From Duganella levis (lineage in GTDB: Bacteria; Pseudomonadota; Gammaproteobacteria; Burkholderiales; Burkholderiaceae_D): DNA of 64,000 nt. The DNA is taken from assembly GCF_009857605.1 (NCBI RefSeq), contig NZ_WWCT01000015.1, positions 1 to 64,000 of the forward strand. Reading direction: 5' to 3'. The notes under the pieces were generated by a model. It made no database searches, was not told the origin of the DNA, and saw nothing but the letters and a program-made list of their open reading frames with translations. The position numbers and the translations under genes were made by a program. This document shows, one piece after another, positions 53,501 to 62,570 of this stretch (position 1 is its first letter; every line of letters begins with the position of its first letter).

Positions 53501-55167
53501 GGTTCAGCAACAAGTGCACAGCGCTGGCGCAATGCACGCTGCTTACCACGGCCGAGCGCGCCACGGTCAATGACGGCACCAACCTGGTCAACTGGCTGCG
53601 CGGCGCCCAGACCTATGCCGACGACCGCTTGTTCCGCGCCTACACGCTGACCGACCACACGCCGGCCGGCCTGAGCGGCCCGATTCCGATCCTGCTGGGC
53701 GATATCGCCTCGTCCAAGCCGGCCTATCTGCGCGACTCGCGCAAGAATTACACGCGGGCCGGCTATGCCGCCTTCAAGGCCGGCACGCAAACCCGTCCGG
53801 CGACGGTGCTGACCGCCGCCAACGACGGCATGCTGCACGCCTTCGACGCGACCAACGGCAACGAGCGCTGGGCGTATATGCCGCGCATCACCATGAAAAA
53901 GCTGTATTTGCAGGCCAGCACCACCTACGGCACCAATCACCAGTTCAGCACCGACGGCTCGCCGGAGCTGGCGGACGTGCAGATCGGCGGCGTCTGGAAG
54001 ACCGTGATGGTGGCCGGCCTCAATGGCGGCGGGCGCGGCTATTACGCGTTGGATGTGACCGATCCGATTAATCCGGTGGCGTTGTGGGAATTCTGCGCCG
54101 ACTCCACCGTGTGCAGCCGCAATGATCCCGACATCGGGCTGACCTTCGGCAATCCGCAATTCGGTTTGTGGAACAACCAGTGGGTGGTATTCCTGACCTC
54201 AGGCTACAACAATGTGCCGGGCACCGATGGCGTCAGCACCGGCAGCGGCCAGGGCATCCTGTACATCGTCGATGTCGCCACCGGTGCGGTGCTGAAGAAA
54301 GTCTCGACCCAGACCGGCGATGCCACCACGCCATCCGGCCTGGCCAAGATCACCTCGATCAGCAGCGATCCCAACCTGGACCCGGTCACCACCTACATCT
54401 ACGGCGGCGACAACAACGGCCGCATGTGGCGCTTCGACCTGACCGACGCCACCGGCGCCACTGTGCCGGTGATCAAAATGGGCGACGCCGGCACCACCAA
54501 GCCGATCACCACCCGGCCGGACGTGACGCTGTGCGCCATGACCACCAGCAGCACCAACAACGGCGTCACCAGCAGCGCGACCACCGCCCAGCGCGTGGTG
54601 CTGTTCGGCACCGGCCGGCTGCTGGACGTGCCGGATACCACCAACACCGATGTCCAGAGCTTGTTCCTGCTGAAGGACAGCGGCGCCACCATCAACAACG
54701 TGCGCGGCAGTACCATGGTGCAGCAGACCCTGAGCCAGGTCGGCACCAGCAGCAACATCACCTTCGCGCTGACCAGCAACCCGGTCGACCTCAGCCAGAA
54801 AGACGGCTGGTTCTTCGACTGGAGCATCACCGCCGGCGAGCGCATGAACCTCGACCCGCAAATCGTCAGCGGCGTCGCCAATGTGGTGACCAATCTGCCA
54901 TCGTCGTCGTCGGCCTGCTCGGTGGGCGGCACCAGCAATGCCTACCAGGTTGACGTCTGCACCGGCACGGCGCTGCCGAATACGCCGGCCGGCACCATCC
55001 TGTCGTCGGACTCGGCGGCGGTCGGCTTCATCATCTACCGCTTGCAAAATGGCCAGCTGAAGATGACCAGCACGCTGGCGACCGGCGTCACCAAGACCGG
55101 CCAGCTACAGGAAGGCAAATCGGCCGATGCGCATCGGGTAGGCTGGCGCCGGGTGCAGGGGGAATAA
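50542..55167 (+). CDS. pilY1: Type IV pilus tip adhesin PilY1
   Basis: The 1541-residue exported protein has a signal peptide (residues 1-27) and a von Willebrand A-like fold with MIDAS motif DNSGSMD (54-60) that continues through VILTTDGYWNGGS near residue 695. A C-terminal PilY1 beta-propeller follows (PVALWEF, GGDNNGRMWRFDL). PilY1 caps the pilus with the minor pilins and mediates adhesion and surface sensing. Between the first MIDAS part and the VWA centre is a long Ser/Thr-rich stretch (residues 120-560), which accounts for its size above the usual 1100-1250. Confidence 0.94.
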   Translation: MRFPLPSPARRILLSLMLLASAAAFAAQTQIAQVPLLNITGTGTVKPNLMLLFDNSGSMDQAYTPDYVDDAICRGAATLAASAVSCSPGHPPYMTADFNKQYYNPAILYAVPVKADGTFYPSQTTFTKVSNDGFSVRYSVLGGTPSSNASTVNLLTDFPDIRWCNPNNSNDCGTNTTTYTYPDATHTSATQIAGGPYYYNIGVTEYCTDDTMTVCRTTSAGAAAPTNYPVAVKVRWCSDKALTVCQAKQVGAFKYPRYSTSAGSVAAYATIAIGTSLATGALDISSVSINEGGTSTTLTSGPVTASGGTTTAINRQTMANALASNINSYGDTRNPATLRYLACVRTPPSGSNVPTCAGLGITLSADNIVGVVAVDCSSTTKTAVSCPRIFDASRSGYALTVITSPPAVVPSTALLSIAGPATNTLFLSTTIKLDSTTLASNISIPAKASATTAASTIASAIGVNGNVRGYVGGNGVTDICGAASTSTVCLVNVAATGNGQTPSASTVSGLTFSATKSAGFLDTIPIVTAPMSGGSTGPSSFVRVNIVTGNTYPKGSDRTDCVAQSGVCTYQEEMTNFANWYVYYKTRLQMMKTSVGLAFAALNANYKVGFAKLSVVATGGAMDIIPADFTGASRTSWYTKLYATTTSGSTPTRPALDNVGRMFANQTPYQYAAGQEVVQFPCQQNFVILTTDGYWNGGSTKNYNDDYSPVVNNDNAESTARFCSYASGCVDTRAQSVPSLADVALHWYNGGSSDDTISLRPTLEPNMAKAGSVPARSGENTHLHMNTYTLGLGVDGVMNYDPNYDTTARKVGGDFYNLITRVATGCPWNNNGPYVWPNPDVTNGGNTVQERVDDLWHAAVNGHGKYFSASQPKEVVAGLSEALSNMQIRLGAAAAAATSTPNISLQDNDIFSDTFTTVKWYGELAAKKINTSTGEVGSAVTWTSSDTVGRNPGATGPAGRIIKMLDTTNNTLKEVTYANMSTLEKGWFSNKCTALAQCTLLTTAERATVNDGTNLVNWLRGAQTYADDRLFRAYTLTDHTPAGLSGPIPILLGDIASSKPAYLRDSRKNYTRAGYAAFKAGTQTRPATVLTAANDGMLHAFDATNGNERWAYMPRITMKKLYLQASTTYGTNHQFSTDGSPELADVQIGGVWKTVMVAGLNGGGRGYYALDVTDPINPVALWEFCADSTVCSRNDPDIGLTFGNPQFGLWNNQWVVFLTSGYNNVPGTDGVSTGSGQGILYIVDVATGAVLKKVSTQTGDATTPSGLAKITSISSDPNLDPVTTYIYGGDNNGRMWRFDLTDATGATVPVIKMGDAGTTKPITTRPDVTLCAMTTSSTNNGVTSSATTAQRVVLFGTGRLLDVPDTTNTDVQSLFLLKDSGATINNVRGSTMVQQTLSQVGTSSNITFALTSNPVDLSQKDGWFFDWSITAGERMNLDPQIVSGVANVVTNLPSSSSACSVGGTSNAYQVDVCTGTALPNTPAGTILSSDSAAVGFIIYRLQNGQLKMTSTLATGVTKTGQLQEGKSADAHRVGWRRVQGE

Positions 55168-55235
55168 GTTACTGTCGCCGGGGCTAAGAGCCGGTATAAT
55201 CGAGGGTTTGCAGAACCGCCTCAGATCGCTCACAC

Positions 55236-56900
55236 ATGGCCAACGATAACGAAAACGTAACTCCCGACAGCAACGACGACAGCGCCTTGTCCGCCAGCGC
55301 CAAGACGCCGGCGCTGATCGCGCGCGAAGTGCAGCGCCGCCGCACCTTCGGCATCATCTCCCACCCGGATGCGGGTAAAACCACGCTGACCGAAAAGCTG
55401 CTGCTGTTCTCGGGCGCGATTCAGATGGCCGGTACGGTCAAGGCCCGTAAATCGGGCCGTCACGCCACCTCGGACTGGATGGAGATCGAGAAGCAGCGCG
55501 GCATTTCCGTCGCTTCGTCGGTGATGCAGTTTGAATTCCGCGACCACGTGGTCAACCTGCTGGACACCCCGGGTCACCAGGACTTCTCGGAAGATACCTA
55601 CCGCGTGCTGACGGCGGTCGACTCGGCGCTGATGGTGATCGACGCCGCCAAGGGTGTGGAAGCGCAGACCATCAAGCTGCTGGACGTCTGCCGCATGCGC
55701 AATACGCCGATCGTCACGTTCATGAACAAGATGGACCGCGAAACCCGCGATCCGCTGGAACTGCTGGACGAGCTGGAATCGGTACTGAAGATCCAGTGCG
55801 CGCCGGTGACCTGGCCGATCGGCATGGGCAAGAACTTCCGCGGCGTGTATCACCTGCTGAACGACACCATCATGCTGTTCAAGGCGGGTGAAGAGAAGGC
55901 CGACGGCGCGTTCGAGCTGATCGAAGGCATCGACAATCCACGCCTGCAGGAAATGTTCCCGCTGGAGATGGACCAGTTGCGCATGGAAGTGGAGCTGGTC
56001 AACGGCGCCTCGCATCCGTTCGACCTGGAGCAATTCCTGGCGGGCGTGCAGACGCCGGTCTTCTTCGGTTCGGCGATCAACAACTTCGGCGTGCGCGAGA
56101 TTCTGTCGGCGCTGGTCGACTGGGCGCCGGCGCCACGCGAGCGTGACGCCACCGTGCGCGCGGTCGATCCGAAAGAAGAACCGTTTACCGGCTTCGTGTT
56201 CAAGATCCAGGCCAATATGGACCCGGCACACCGCGACCGCATCGCCTTCCTGCGCGTATGCTCGGGCCGCTTTGAACGCGGCATGAAGGTCAAGCACCTG
56301 CGCCTGGGACGTGAAGTCAAGGTGTCGTCGGTGGTGACCTTCATGGCATCGACCCGCGAACAGGTGGAAGAAGCGTACGCCGGCGACATCATCGGCCTGC
56401 CGAACCACGGCAACATGCAGATCGGCGACTCGTTCTCCGAAGGCGAACTGCTGACCTTCACCGGCATCCCGTTCTTTGCGCCGGACTTCTTCCGTCAGGT
56501 CCGCATCCGCAACCCGCTGAAAATCAAGCAGTTGCACAAAGGCTTGCAGCAGCTGGGCGAAGAGGGCGCGGTCCAGGTCTTCAAGCCGGTGCAAGGTGGC
56601 GAGCTGGTGCTGGGCGCGGTCGGCGTGCTGCAGTTTGAAGTGGTCGCCAGCCGCTTGCTGAACGAGTACGGTGTCGACGCCGTGTTTGAAAGCACCAGCA
56701 TCAGCAGCGCGCGTTGGGTATCGAGCGACGACAAGAAAGCCTTGTCCGACTTCGAAGACCAGCTCGGCCACAACGTCGCCTACGACGCCGCAGGCAACCT
56801 GGCCTACTTGGCGACCTCGGGCGTCAACCTGCGTCTGACGCAGGAACGCTGGCCGAAGCTGCAATTCCACGCCACCCGCGAACACTCCGCCAAGCTCTAA
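55236..56900 (+). CDS. prfC: Peptide chain release factor 3
   Basis: The 554-residue translational GTPase has G1 [14 protein letters not shown]3 [14 protein letters not shown] and G4 NKMDRE, and the RF3 C-terminal domains. It recycles RF1/RF2 after peptide release. The first 25 residues are an acidic Asn/Asp/Ser extension ahead of the domain. The TAA stop touches the palindrome that follows. Confidence 0.97.
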   Translation: MANDNENVTPDSNDDSALSASAKTPALIAREVQRRRTFGIISHPDAGKTTLTEKLLLFSGAIQMAGTVKARKSGRHATSDWMEIEKQRGISVASSVMQFEFRDHVVNLLDTPGHQDFSEDTYRVLTAVDSALMVIDAAKGVEAQTIKLLDVCRMRNTPIVTFMNKMDRETRDPLELLDELESVLKIQCAPVTWPIGMGKNFRGVYHLLNDTIMLFKAGEEKADGAFELIEGIDNPRLQEMFPLEMDQLRMEVELVNGASHPFDLEQFLAGVQTPVFFGSAINNFGVREILSALVDWAPAPRERDATVRAVDPKEEPFTGFVFKIQANMDPAHRDRIAFLRVCSGRFERGMKVKHLRLGREVKVSSVVTFMASTREQVEEAYAGDIIGLPNHGNMQIGDSFSEGELLTFTGIPFFAPDFFRQVRIRNPLKIKQLHKGLQQLGEEGAVQVFKPVQGGELVLGAVGVLQFEVVASRLLNEYGVDAVFESTSISSARWVSSDDKKALSDFEDQLGHNVAYDAAGNLAYLATSGVNLRLTQERWPKLQFHATREHSAKL

Positions 56901-57009
56901 AACTCCGGGGTCAGGTCCGGCATTCGGACACGAGCACAACCGTAGGCTTCGCTAAGGTTGTGCTCGTGTCCGAATGCCGGACCTGACCCCGGATTATGAC
57001 CCCGGATTA
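56901..57009. repeat. Long palindrome, copy B, with 13-base duplication
   Basis: Arms of about 40 bases (from 56901 and to 56996) with central bases about GTAGGCTTCGCTAA form a stem matching copy A at 29642-29741. Two stem positions differ from copy A and both are compensated in the other arm (see findings). At the right end TGACCCCGGATTA is repeated in tandem (56984-56996, 56997-57009). The prfC stop lies just outside the left arm and the nnrD stop is in the second repeat unit. Confidence 0.9.
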
Positions 57010-57903
57010 AAATGCGCGGAGGAGGGCGGGGACTTCGTTGCTGAGCTCGCGGGCAAGGTAGCCTAGCGGCCCGTGTTTCAATGCGAGTTGTTCGCCCGCC
57101 AGCGCGTGTAGCGCGATGCCCCAGGCTGCCGCCTGTTCCAGCGTCGCGCCACGCGCCGCCAGGCCGGTGATGATGCCGGCCAGTACGTCTCCCGATCCCG
57201 ATATCGCCAGGCCGGCGTTGCCGCCCTGGTGCCGCCATTGTCTTCCATCCACCGTCGCCAGTACCGTCAGCGCGCCTTTCAGTGCGACTGTGGCTTGCCA
57301 GCGCTGCGCCGCCAGTCGGGCGGCGGCTTCCGGCTGGGCCTGGATGTCTTGCTTGTCGGCGCCGGTCAGGCGCGCCAGTTCGCCGGCATGCGGCGTCAGC
57401 AGGACGGGGCGGTCGAAGCGGAAGCCGTACGGCGCCGTCTCCGTGCCGCACTCGGCGTCGCGGCCGACCAGGCTCATGCCGGCCGCATCGAGGATCAGGT
57501 GGCTGTCGCTACAGCACTGCAGCAACGCGCGCACCAGTTGGCAACAGGCGTCGTCGTCCTGCATGCCGGGACCGATCAGCACGGCACTGGCTTGCTGGCA
57601 GGCTTGGTGCAGGCCGGATGCGCTGTCGGCCAGCAGGCCGCCATCGTTGGTCTCCTGCAAACTGATGACGCGCGCTTCAGGCACGGCAGTGCCGATATGG
57701 GCCGCGACACTGGCGGCGGTGGCGATGGTCAGCTTGCCGGCGCCGGCGCGCAAGGCGGCGTTGGCCGCCAGCAGCACCGCCCCCGGCATTTCCCGCGAAC
57801 CGGCGACGATCAGCACGTGGCCGCGCACTTCCTTGTCCGCGTCCGCGCCTGGCATTGGCAGCGGCCAGTCACGCAGCAGTTGCGGCGTGATGTCCTGGTT
57901 CAT
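57007..57903 (-). CDS. nnrD: ADP/ATP-dependent NAD(P)H-hydrate dehydratase NnrD
   Basis: The 298-residue protein has the carbohydrate-kinase-like NnrD fold with VLIVAGSREMPGAVLLAANAALRAGAGKL, LTPHAGELARLTG and the catalytic GNAGLAISGSGDVLAGIITG. It repairs damaged (hydrated) NADH and NADPH. There is no NnrE epimerase domain attached, so the epimerase would be encoded elsewhere. It overlaps the phosphatase gene by four bases, in an xthA-phosphatase-nnrD operon. Confidence 0.92.
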   Translation of the reverse strand: MNQDITPQLLRDWPLPMPGADADKEVRGHVLIVAGSREMPGAVLLAANAALRAGAGKLTIATAASVAAHIGTAVPEARVISLQETNDGGLLADSASGLHQACQQASAVLIGPGMQDDDACCQLVRALLQCCSDSHLILDAAGMSLVGRDAECGTETAPYGFRFDRPVLLTPHAGELARLTGADKQDIQAQPEAAARLAAQRWQATVALKGALTVLATVDGRQWRHQGGNAGLAISGSGDVLAGIITGLAARGATLEQAAAWGIALHALAGEQLALKHGPLGYLARELSNEVPALLRAF

Positions 57904-58664
57904 GATTTGGGTGCGGCCGGCTGGTCGGCCTCGTGCGTCACCGGCGTGCCGGTTTGTTCCAGCGGGGCGACAAAGTTGGCTTGCACCAGCTTCAGCTTGC
58001 CATTTTTGCCGGCATGCGGGTCGAAGCGGTATTCGGTGATGCCGCAGTTGGGCACGTCGCCGGCGCGGTCGATTGCCAGGATGGCGTCTTCATCCAGCCG
58101 CTCCAGCAGGTAGCGGAAGCAGTTGACGATGACTTGATGGCCGACGATCAGCACCCGTTCGCCCCGGTATTCCCGGGTGATGGTGTCGATCACGCTACGC
58201 AGCCGTAGGATGACGTCGCACCAGCTTTCGCCGCCCGGCGGCCGGAAATAGAATTTGCCCACATGGGCACGCTGCTCGGCCAGTTCCGGATATTTGTCAT
58301 GGATGCCTAGCGGCGTCAGCCGGTCGAGGATGCCGAATTCTTTCTCGCGCAGGCGTTCGTCGGCGGCCACGGCGGTTAGTTGGTCGCGGTCCAGCCGGTC
58401 CAGCACGGCTTTGGCGGTGGCCCGCGCCCGCACGTACGGCGAGTACAGCACTACCGTTGGCCGATTGTCCGGCCCCAGCGCATCGAACCAGTCGCTCATG
58501 GCCTGTGCCTGGCGCTGGCCTAGTTCGGATAGCGGCACGTCAACATCGCGGTCGGCGATGTCAATCAGGAACTGTTTTCCGGCCTCGGCAGCATCACGGG
58601 CGACGTTGCCGGCGCTCTGGCCGTGCCGCACCAGCCACAGTTGCTGAGGCCACTTTTGCTCCAT
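57900..58664 (-). CDS. Histidine phosphatase family protein
   Basis: The 254-residue protein has the phosphoglycerate-mutase-like motif LWLVRHGQSAGN (His about residue 15) and the second catalytic His in VLIVGHQVIVNCF, with LREKEFG between. The substrate is unknown. The ATG at 58664 overlaps the xthA stop (ATGA) and replaces a longer reading from 58697. It is the middle gene of an xthA-phosphatase-nnrD operon. Confidence 0.9.
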   Translation of the reverse strand: MEQKWPQQLWLVRHGQSAGNVARDAAEAGKQFLIDIADRDVDVPLSELGQRQAQAMSDWFDALGPDNRPTVVLYSPYVRARATAKAVLDRLDRDQLTAVAADERLREKEFGILDRLTPLGIHDKYPELAEQRAHVGKFYFRPPGGESWCDVILRLRSVIDTITREYRGERVLIVGHQVIVNCFRYLLERLDEDAILAIDRAGDVPNCGITEYRFDPHAGKNGKLKLVQANFVAPLEQTGTPVTHEADQPAAPKS

Positions 58665-59449
58665 CAGCCTATCCTTTTTAGGTCCAGTTCCACCCACACC
58701 GGCGCATGGTCGCTGGGCTTCTCTCGGCCGCGCACGTCACGGTCGACTTCGGCGGCTTTCAGCGCCGGCGTCAGCGACGGGCTGAGCAGCAAATGGTCGA
58801 TTCGCAGACCGGCATTGCGGCCGTAAGCATTGCGGAAATAATCCCAGAAGGTATAAATCACTTCGTCGGGATGTTTGGTGCGCAAGGCATCGCACCAGCC
58901 CTGTTTCATTAGCCGGTGGAAGGCGTCGCGGGTTTCTGGACGGAATAGGGCATCGTCGACCCAGCGCTCCGGCTTATAGACATCCAGCTCGGTCGGCATG
59001 ACATTGAAATCACCCGCCAGCATGGCTGGCGCACCGCTGTCGATTAACTTGGCGGCATGGGTGATTAATCGGTCAAACCACTTCAGCTTATAGTCGAATT
59101 TCGGTCCCGGCGCCGGATTCCCGTTCGGCAGATATAAGCCGCCGATAATCACGCCGTTGACCACCGCTTCTATATAGCGGCTTTGAATATCTTCCGGATC
59201 GCCCGGCAAACCGCGCCCGGTTTCAGTCGGTGTGGCGCCGCGCGCCAATATGGCCACGCCATTCCAGCTTTTTTGGCCGTGCCAGATGGCGCCATAACCG
59301 GCGTCGTTAATTGCCTGCTCGGGGAATTTCTCCTGCGGGGCTTTTAATTCTTGCAGGCAGACGACATCCGGCTTGGTCTCATCGAGCCATTGAAGGAGGG
59401 CCGGCAACCGGCTGCCGATACCATTGACATTGAAGGTGGCGATACGCAT
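58664..59449 (-). CDS. xthA: Exodeoxyribonuclease III
   Basis: The 261-residue protein has the AP-endonuclease/exonuclease III layout: MRIATFNVNGIGSRL, QELKAPQ with the metal-binding Glu, LAGDFNVMP, and a C-terminal SDHAPVWVEL with the catalytic His-Asp. It acts on abasic sites and 3' blocks in DNA. It heads a minus-strand operon and faces the GntR-ABC operon across 178 bases. Confidence 0.95.
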   Translation of the reverse strand: MRIATFNVNGIGSRLPALLQWLDETKPDVVCLQELKAPQEKFPEQAINDAGYGAIWHGQKSWNGVAILARGATPTETGRGLPGDPEDIQSRYIEAVVNGVIIGGLYLPNGNPAPGPKFDYKLKWFDRLITHAAKLIDSGAPAMLAGDFNVMPTELDVYKPERWVDDALFRPETRDAFHRLMKQGWCDALRTKHPDEVIYTFWDYFRNAYGRNAGLRIDHLLLSPSLTPALKAAEVDRDVRGREKPSDHAPVWVELDLKRIG

Positions 59450-59567
59450 ACGACAAGTTTAACCGCCAATTGCCCCTGCCTGCGTGCGGAAACGTACGAA
59501 AATTCGCCTATCCATGCCAAGTGTTGGCGCGATCCAGCCAGCTTCTGGCGACAGTTGACTTTTGCGC

Positions 59568-59613
59568 TTGACAACGTCCGCGATTGCGCATACTGTATTA
59601 CTCAACTAATACA
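59568..59613 (+). promoter_or_regulatory. Promoter with overlapping GntR-type operator
   Basis: TTGACA (59568-59573), a 17-base spacer and TACTGT (59591-59596) form a sigma-70 promoter. A perfect inverted repeat TGTATTA-CTCAAC-TAATACA (59594-59613) begins inside the -10 box. It is well placed for the GntR-family regulator encoded 14 bases downstream to repress its own operon. Confidence 0.72.
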
Positions 59614-59627
59614 CAGATACCACTAAC

Positions 59628-60014
59628 ATGGCCATGCACACAGCTGCCTTATTTTCGATAGCGACCGGCTCCTCCGATCCTATCTACCGGCAATTAATCG
59701 AACAGGTCCGGCGATTAATTGCGGCGGGCGTTTTAAAACCGGGCGATGTTTTACCGTCAGTGCGGGACGTGGCGTTGGCCTTGGCGGTCAATCCGATGAC
59801 GGTGTCCAAGGCTTATAACATGCTGGAAACCGAAGGCTTATTAAGCCGTGCGCGCGGTGTTGGCATGCTGGTAGCGGAAGGAAATAAGCCGCAGGGACGG
59901 GAAAATCTTTTAAGACCGGCATTGGAACGGGCCGCAGCCGAAGCCCGCCAATTGGAACTCGATCCGGACACGGTGCTGCAATTGTTTGCGAAAATTCTTG
60001 GAGAAACTAAATGA
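59628..60014 (+). CDS. GntR family transcriptional regulator (YtrA type)
   Basis: The 128-residue protein has an N-terminal winged helix-turn-helix (PIYRQLIEQVRRLIAAGVLKPGDVLPSVRDVA...TVSKAYNMLETEGLL) and only a short C-terminal helical part, as in YtrA regulators linked to ABC transporters. It overlaps the ABC ATPase by four bases. It probably binds the inverted repeat at 59594-59613. Confidence 0.93.
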   Translation: MAMHTAALFSIATGSSDPIYRQLIEQVRRLIAAGVLKPGDVLPSVRDVALALAVNPMTVSKAYNMLETEGLLSRARGVGMLVAEGNKPQGRENLLRPALERAAAEARQLELDPDTVLQLFAKILGETK

Positions 60015-60724
60015 ATCCAGTCGTGGTGGAAAACCTGCATAAAGCCTTCGGCAGCCAACAGGTATTGCAGGGCGTGAATTGGAATATTGCTCGTGGCAAG
60101 GTGATTGGTTTATTGGGCCGCAATGGCGCCGGTAAATCGACATTGCTGGAATGTCTGCTCGGCCTGCGTGAATCAGACGCCGGCAGCAGCCGCGTATTTG
60201 GCCGATCGGTCACCGCGCTGGATGAGCAAACCCGCGCCAACATCGGCTACGTTCCACAAAAATCCGACCTGTTCGAGTGGTTAACGCCTGTGCAACTTTT
60301 GAACTATTTCAAAGCCCTGTATCCGCGCTGGAATCAGGGCAAGGTGGATGGCTTGATGGAACGCTGGGGCTTCCACGGCGAAGCGCGCGACAAGCAAATC
60401 AGCCAGTTGTCTGGCGGACAACGTCAGCGCCTGTCGATCATCCGCGCACTGGCGCATGATCCGCAACTGCTGGTGCTGGACGAGCCGGTCGCCAGTCTCG
60501 ACCCGGTCGGCCGCCGCGATTTTTTGCAGGAACTGATCAGCGGCGTGATCGAACGCGACACCACGGTGATCTTCTCCACCCACATCCTGTCCGACCTGGA
60601 ACGGGTGGCGCTGGATGTCGCCTTCTTGCAAGGCGGCAAGATCGTCCTGCAAGGCGCGCTGGATGAGCTGTTGGAAGGTAAAAACCTCAGCCTGGAAGAC
60701 CTGTTTGTCGAGGTGACCAAATGA
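60011..60724 (+). CDS. ABC transporter ATP-binding protein
   Basis: The 237-residue ATPase has Walker A GRNGAGKS (about residues 36-43), signature LSGGQRQRLS, Walker B LLVLDEPVASLDP and the STH switch. It overlaps the GntR gene and the permease gene by four bases each, so three proteins are made from one transcript. YtrA-linked systems often export toxic peptides or respond to cell-envelope stress; substrate unknown here. Confidence 0.94.
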   Translation: MNPVVVENLHKAFGSQQVLQGVNWNIARGKVIGLLGRNGAGKSTLLECLLGLRESDAGSSRVFGRSVTALDEQTRANIGYVPQKSDLFEWLTPVQLLNYFKALYPRWNQGKVDGLMERWGFHGEARDKQISQLSGGQRQRLSIIRALAHDPQLLVLDEPVASLDPVGRRDFLQELISGVIERDTTVIFSTHILSDLERVALDVAFLQGGKIVLQGALDELLEGKNLSLEDLFVEVTK

Positions 60725-62136
60725 CACTCCGCCAAGCCTACGGCCCCATGCTGGCGCAACTGGTGCAGGACAGCGCCACCCGCCGCCAGATTGTACGCGC
60801 GACTTTGCTGCTGGCGGTCGGCGAAATCCTGCTGCTGACACTCTACGATGGTCGTCGCGGCCAAGCGGGCACCCTGGTGCTGGTCTGTATGCCATGGGTA
60901 GCGTTGCAGCTTTGGTGCGGGGCTTTCCTGAAAAATGCGGTCCGCCAGAATCGACCGGAATATGCCGGCCTGGTGCCGCATCTGCGCAATCGGCTGATAC
61001 GGGTGACAGCCGCAATGTATGCCGTCGAAATCGCGCTGCTGGCTGTGGTGAGCGGATTGGTGTTCGGCCACGCGGGCTACGGCCTGGTGTTTGGTGGCGT
61101 GTTCACTGTGTTAAGCATTCTCATGAACCGTTATATGGCGTTGGCCTGGGTCATGGCACTGGCCATCCCGTTCGGCATGTCTTATGCGGTCAACGATTTG
61201 CCGCCCCTGCTGGCCGGACTCAACGAAGCCGCAGTGACGGCCGTCGCCATGGTGCCGATCGTGCTGCTGGGCGGCTGGGGGCTGCACCTGATCCTGCCGC
61301 GCGGCGGCGATGACCACTGGCGTTGGCAAGCCCAGTTCAACCAGCGCCAGGACGCGCTGACCTGCGGGCGGAGCAGCACATCGGCCAAGTCTGCGCCGTC
61401 GCGCCTAAGGCAAGTGATGCAGAGTTTTTACCTGGCTGCGCTGCGCCGCGACAGCCAACGCGGAGTGGCGGCAGACCGCGCCTTGATGCATGCGATCGGC
61501 CCCGGCGCGCATCCAGCCCGCATGATCGCTTTTTCGCTGGTCTCCACGCTGCTGGCGCTGGTGATCGGCCGCTTTCTCAGCGACGGCGCCCGCACCGGCA
61601 TGACCATCGCGACCGGGCTGATGCAGTTGGGCGCAGTGCTGATGTACGCCATCAGCGTGGCCGACGATGTCGTGCTGCACGGCGCCGAGCAGCAACTGTA
61701 CTTCCTGACGCCGTCCGCACCGGCCGCCGCCCGCATCAATCGTCTGCTGGTAACGACGGTGCTGCGCCGCGCGCTGGCGGCGTGGCTGGTATCGCTGGCT
61801 TGCGTGGCTGGCTTGGACTCGGTGCTGGCCGATCACTTGAGCCTGCACGGCGTAAGCTTTGCCATGTCCATGGTCGTGCTGTGGACAGTAACACCGCTGC
61901 TGCGCAATTACGCCGTGGCCCCGGCCCAACGTCTCGGCGTGACGTGGACGGTTGTCATTGTCATCATGGTGCTGGTGTGCCTGGGCGCTGTTGGGCTGTT
62001 ACAGCTGGCGCCCAACTTCCCCTGGTACGAAGTGGGCAGCGTGGCCGGACTCGGCGCACTGATCTACATGGTCCTTCGCTTCCGCGCGCTGATGGCGCTG
62101 CCGCCGGTGCTGCCGGCCGGACGATTGGCGGTCTAA
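60721..62136 (+). CDS. ABC transporter-associated membrane protein (putative permease)
   Basis: The 471-residue integral membrane protein has about ten hydrophobic helices arranged in two halves with a hydrophilic stretch in between (about residues 195-255). I do not recognise a specific permease family; its role follows from translational coupling to the ATPase. The 3' end overlaps the convergent small membrane protein gene by four bases. Confidence 0.75.
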   Translation: MTLRQAYGPMLAQLVQDSATRRQIVRATLLLAVGEILLLTLYDGRRGQAGTLVLVCMPWVALQLWCGAFLKNAVRQNRPEYAGLVPHLRNRLIRVTAAMYAVEIALLAVVSGLVFGHAGYGLVFGGVFTVLSILMNRYMALAWVMALAIPFGMSYAVNDLPPLLAGLNEAAVTAVAMVPIVLLGGWGLHLILPRGGDDHWRWQAQFNQRQDALTCGRSSTSAKSAPSRLRQVMQSFYLAALRRDSQRGVAADRALMHAIGPGAHPARMIAFSLVSTLLALVIGRFLSDGARTGMTIATGLMQLGAVLMYAISVADDVVLHGAEQQLYFLTPSAPAAARINRLLVTTVLRRALAAWLVSLACVAGLDSVLADHLSLHGVSFAMSMVVLWTVTPLLRNYAVAPAQRLGVTWTVVIVIMVLVCLGAVGLLQLAPNFPWYEVGSVAGLGALIYMVLRFRALMALPPVLPAGRLAV

Positions 62137-62474
62137 GCCGGCGTGCGCTTGCCCAGCCAGATCACATCGATGACGGCGCCGATCCAGCCCACCAGCAGCA
62201 CGGCCGAGGCCAGGTTGGTGGCCGGATTGTCAATGCCGGACGCATGCACGCGATCCAGGATGGCGAATGGATCGAGCGCCAGCTTGCCCGCGTCCAGTTC
62301 ATCTTGTAATTGAGACAGCAAGTGCAGCATGGTGGTCAGCAGATACAGCACGGCGGCGGCGGTCGGCAGCAGGAACAGCATGCCGCGCAGCGTGCGGCGC
62401 GGCCGCAATGCCAGGTGACCCAGTCCGGGAAACAGCAAAGCGGAGATGAGTACCGCCCTGGATGATGCTTTCAT
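62133..62474 (-). CDS. Small membrane protein of unknown function
   Basis: The 113-residue protein has a strong ribosome site (AGGAGCATC before ATG 62474), membrane helices near residues 8-22, 31-55 and 88-108, and a short polar loop between the second and third. I do not recognise the family. It is transcribed divergently from the Cache-like gene. Confidence 0.75.
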   Translation of the reverse strand: MKASSRAVLISALLFPGLGHLALRPRRTLRGMLFLLPTAAAVLYLLTTMLHLLSQLQDELDAGKLALDPFAILDRVHASGIDNPATNLASAVLLVGWIGAVIDVIWLGKRTPA

Positions 62475-62570
62475 GATGCTCCTGTTGTTACTTTGTGCCG
62501 ATTGACCGAACGCAAGATTGCAGCGCGGCAGCCAGCGTAGATTACAACATCTTGGCTGCCAGGGGGAATC

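Noticed and set aside
51820..54159. 779-codon minus-strand open frame opposite pilY1
   Set aside because: Antisense shadow of a strongly supported gene; Gly/Val/Arg/His-rich without domains.
29642..57009. The two palindromes as composite-transposon ends
   Set aside because: The 27 kb between them is conserved core and accessory genes without a transposase, and each palindrome is a complete hairpin rather than a terminal repeat.
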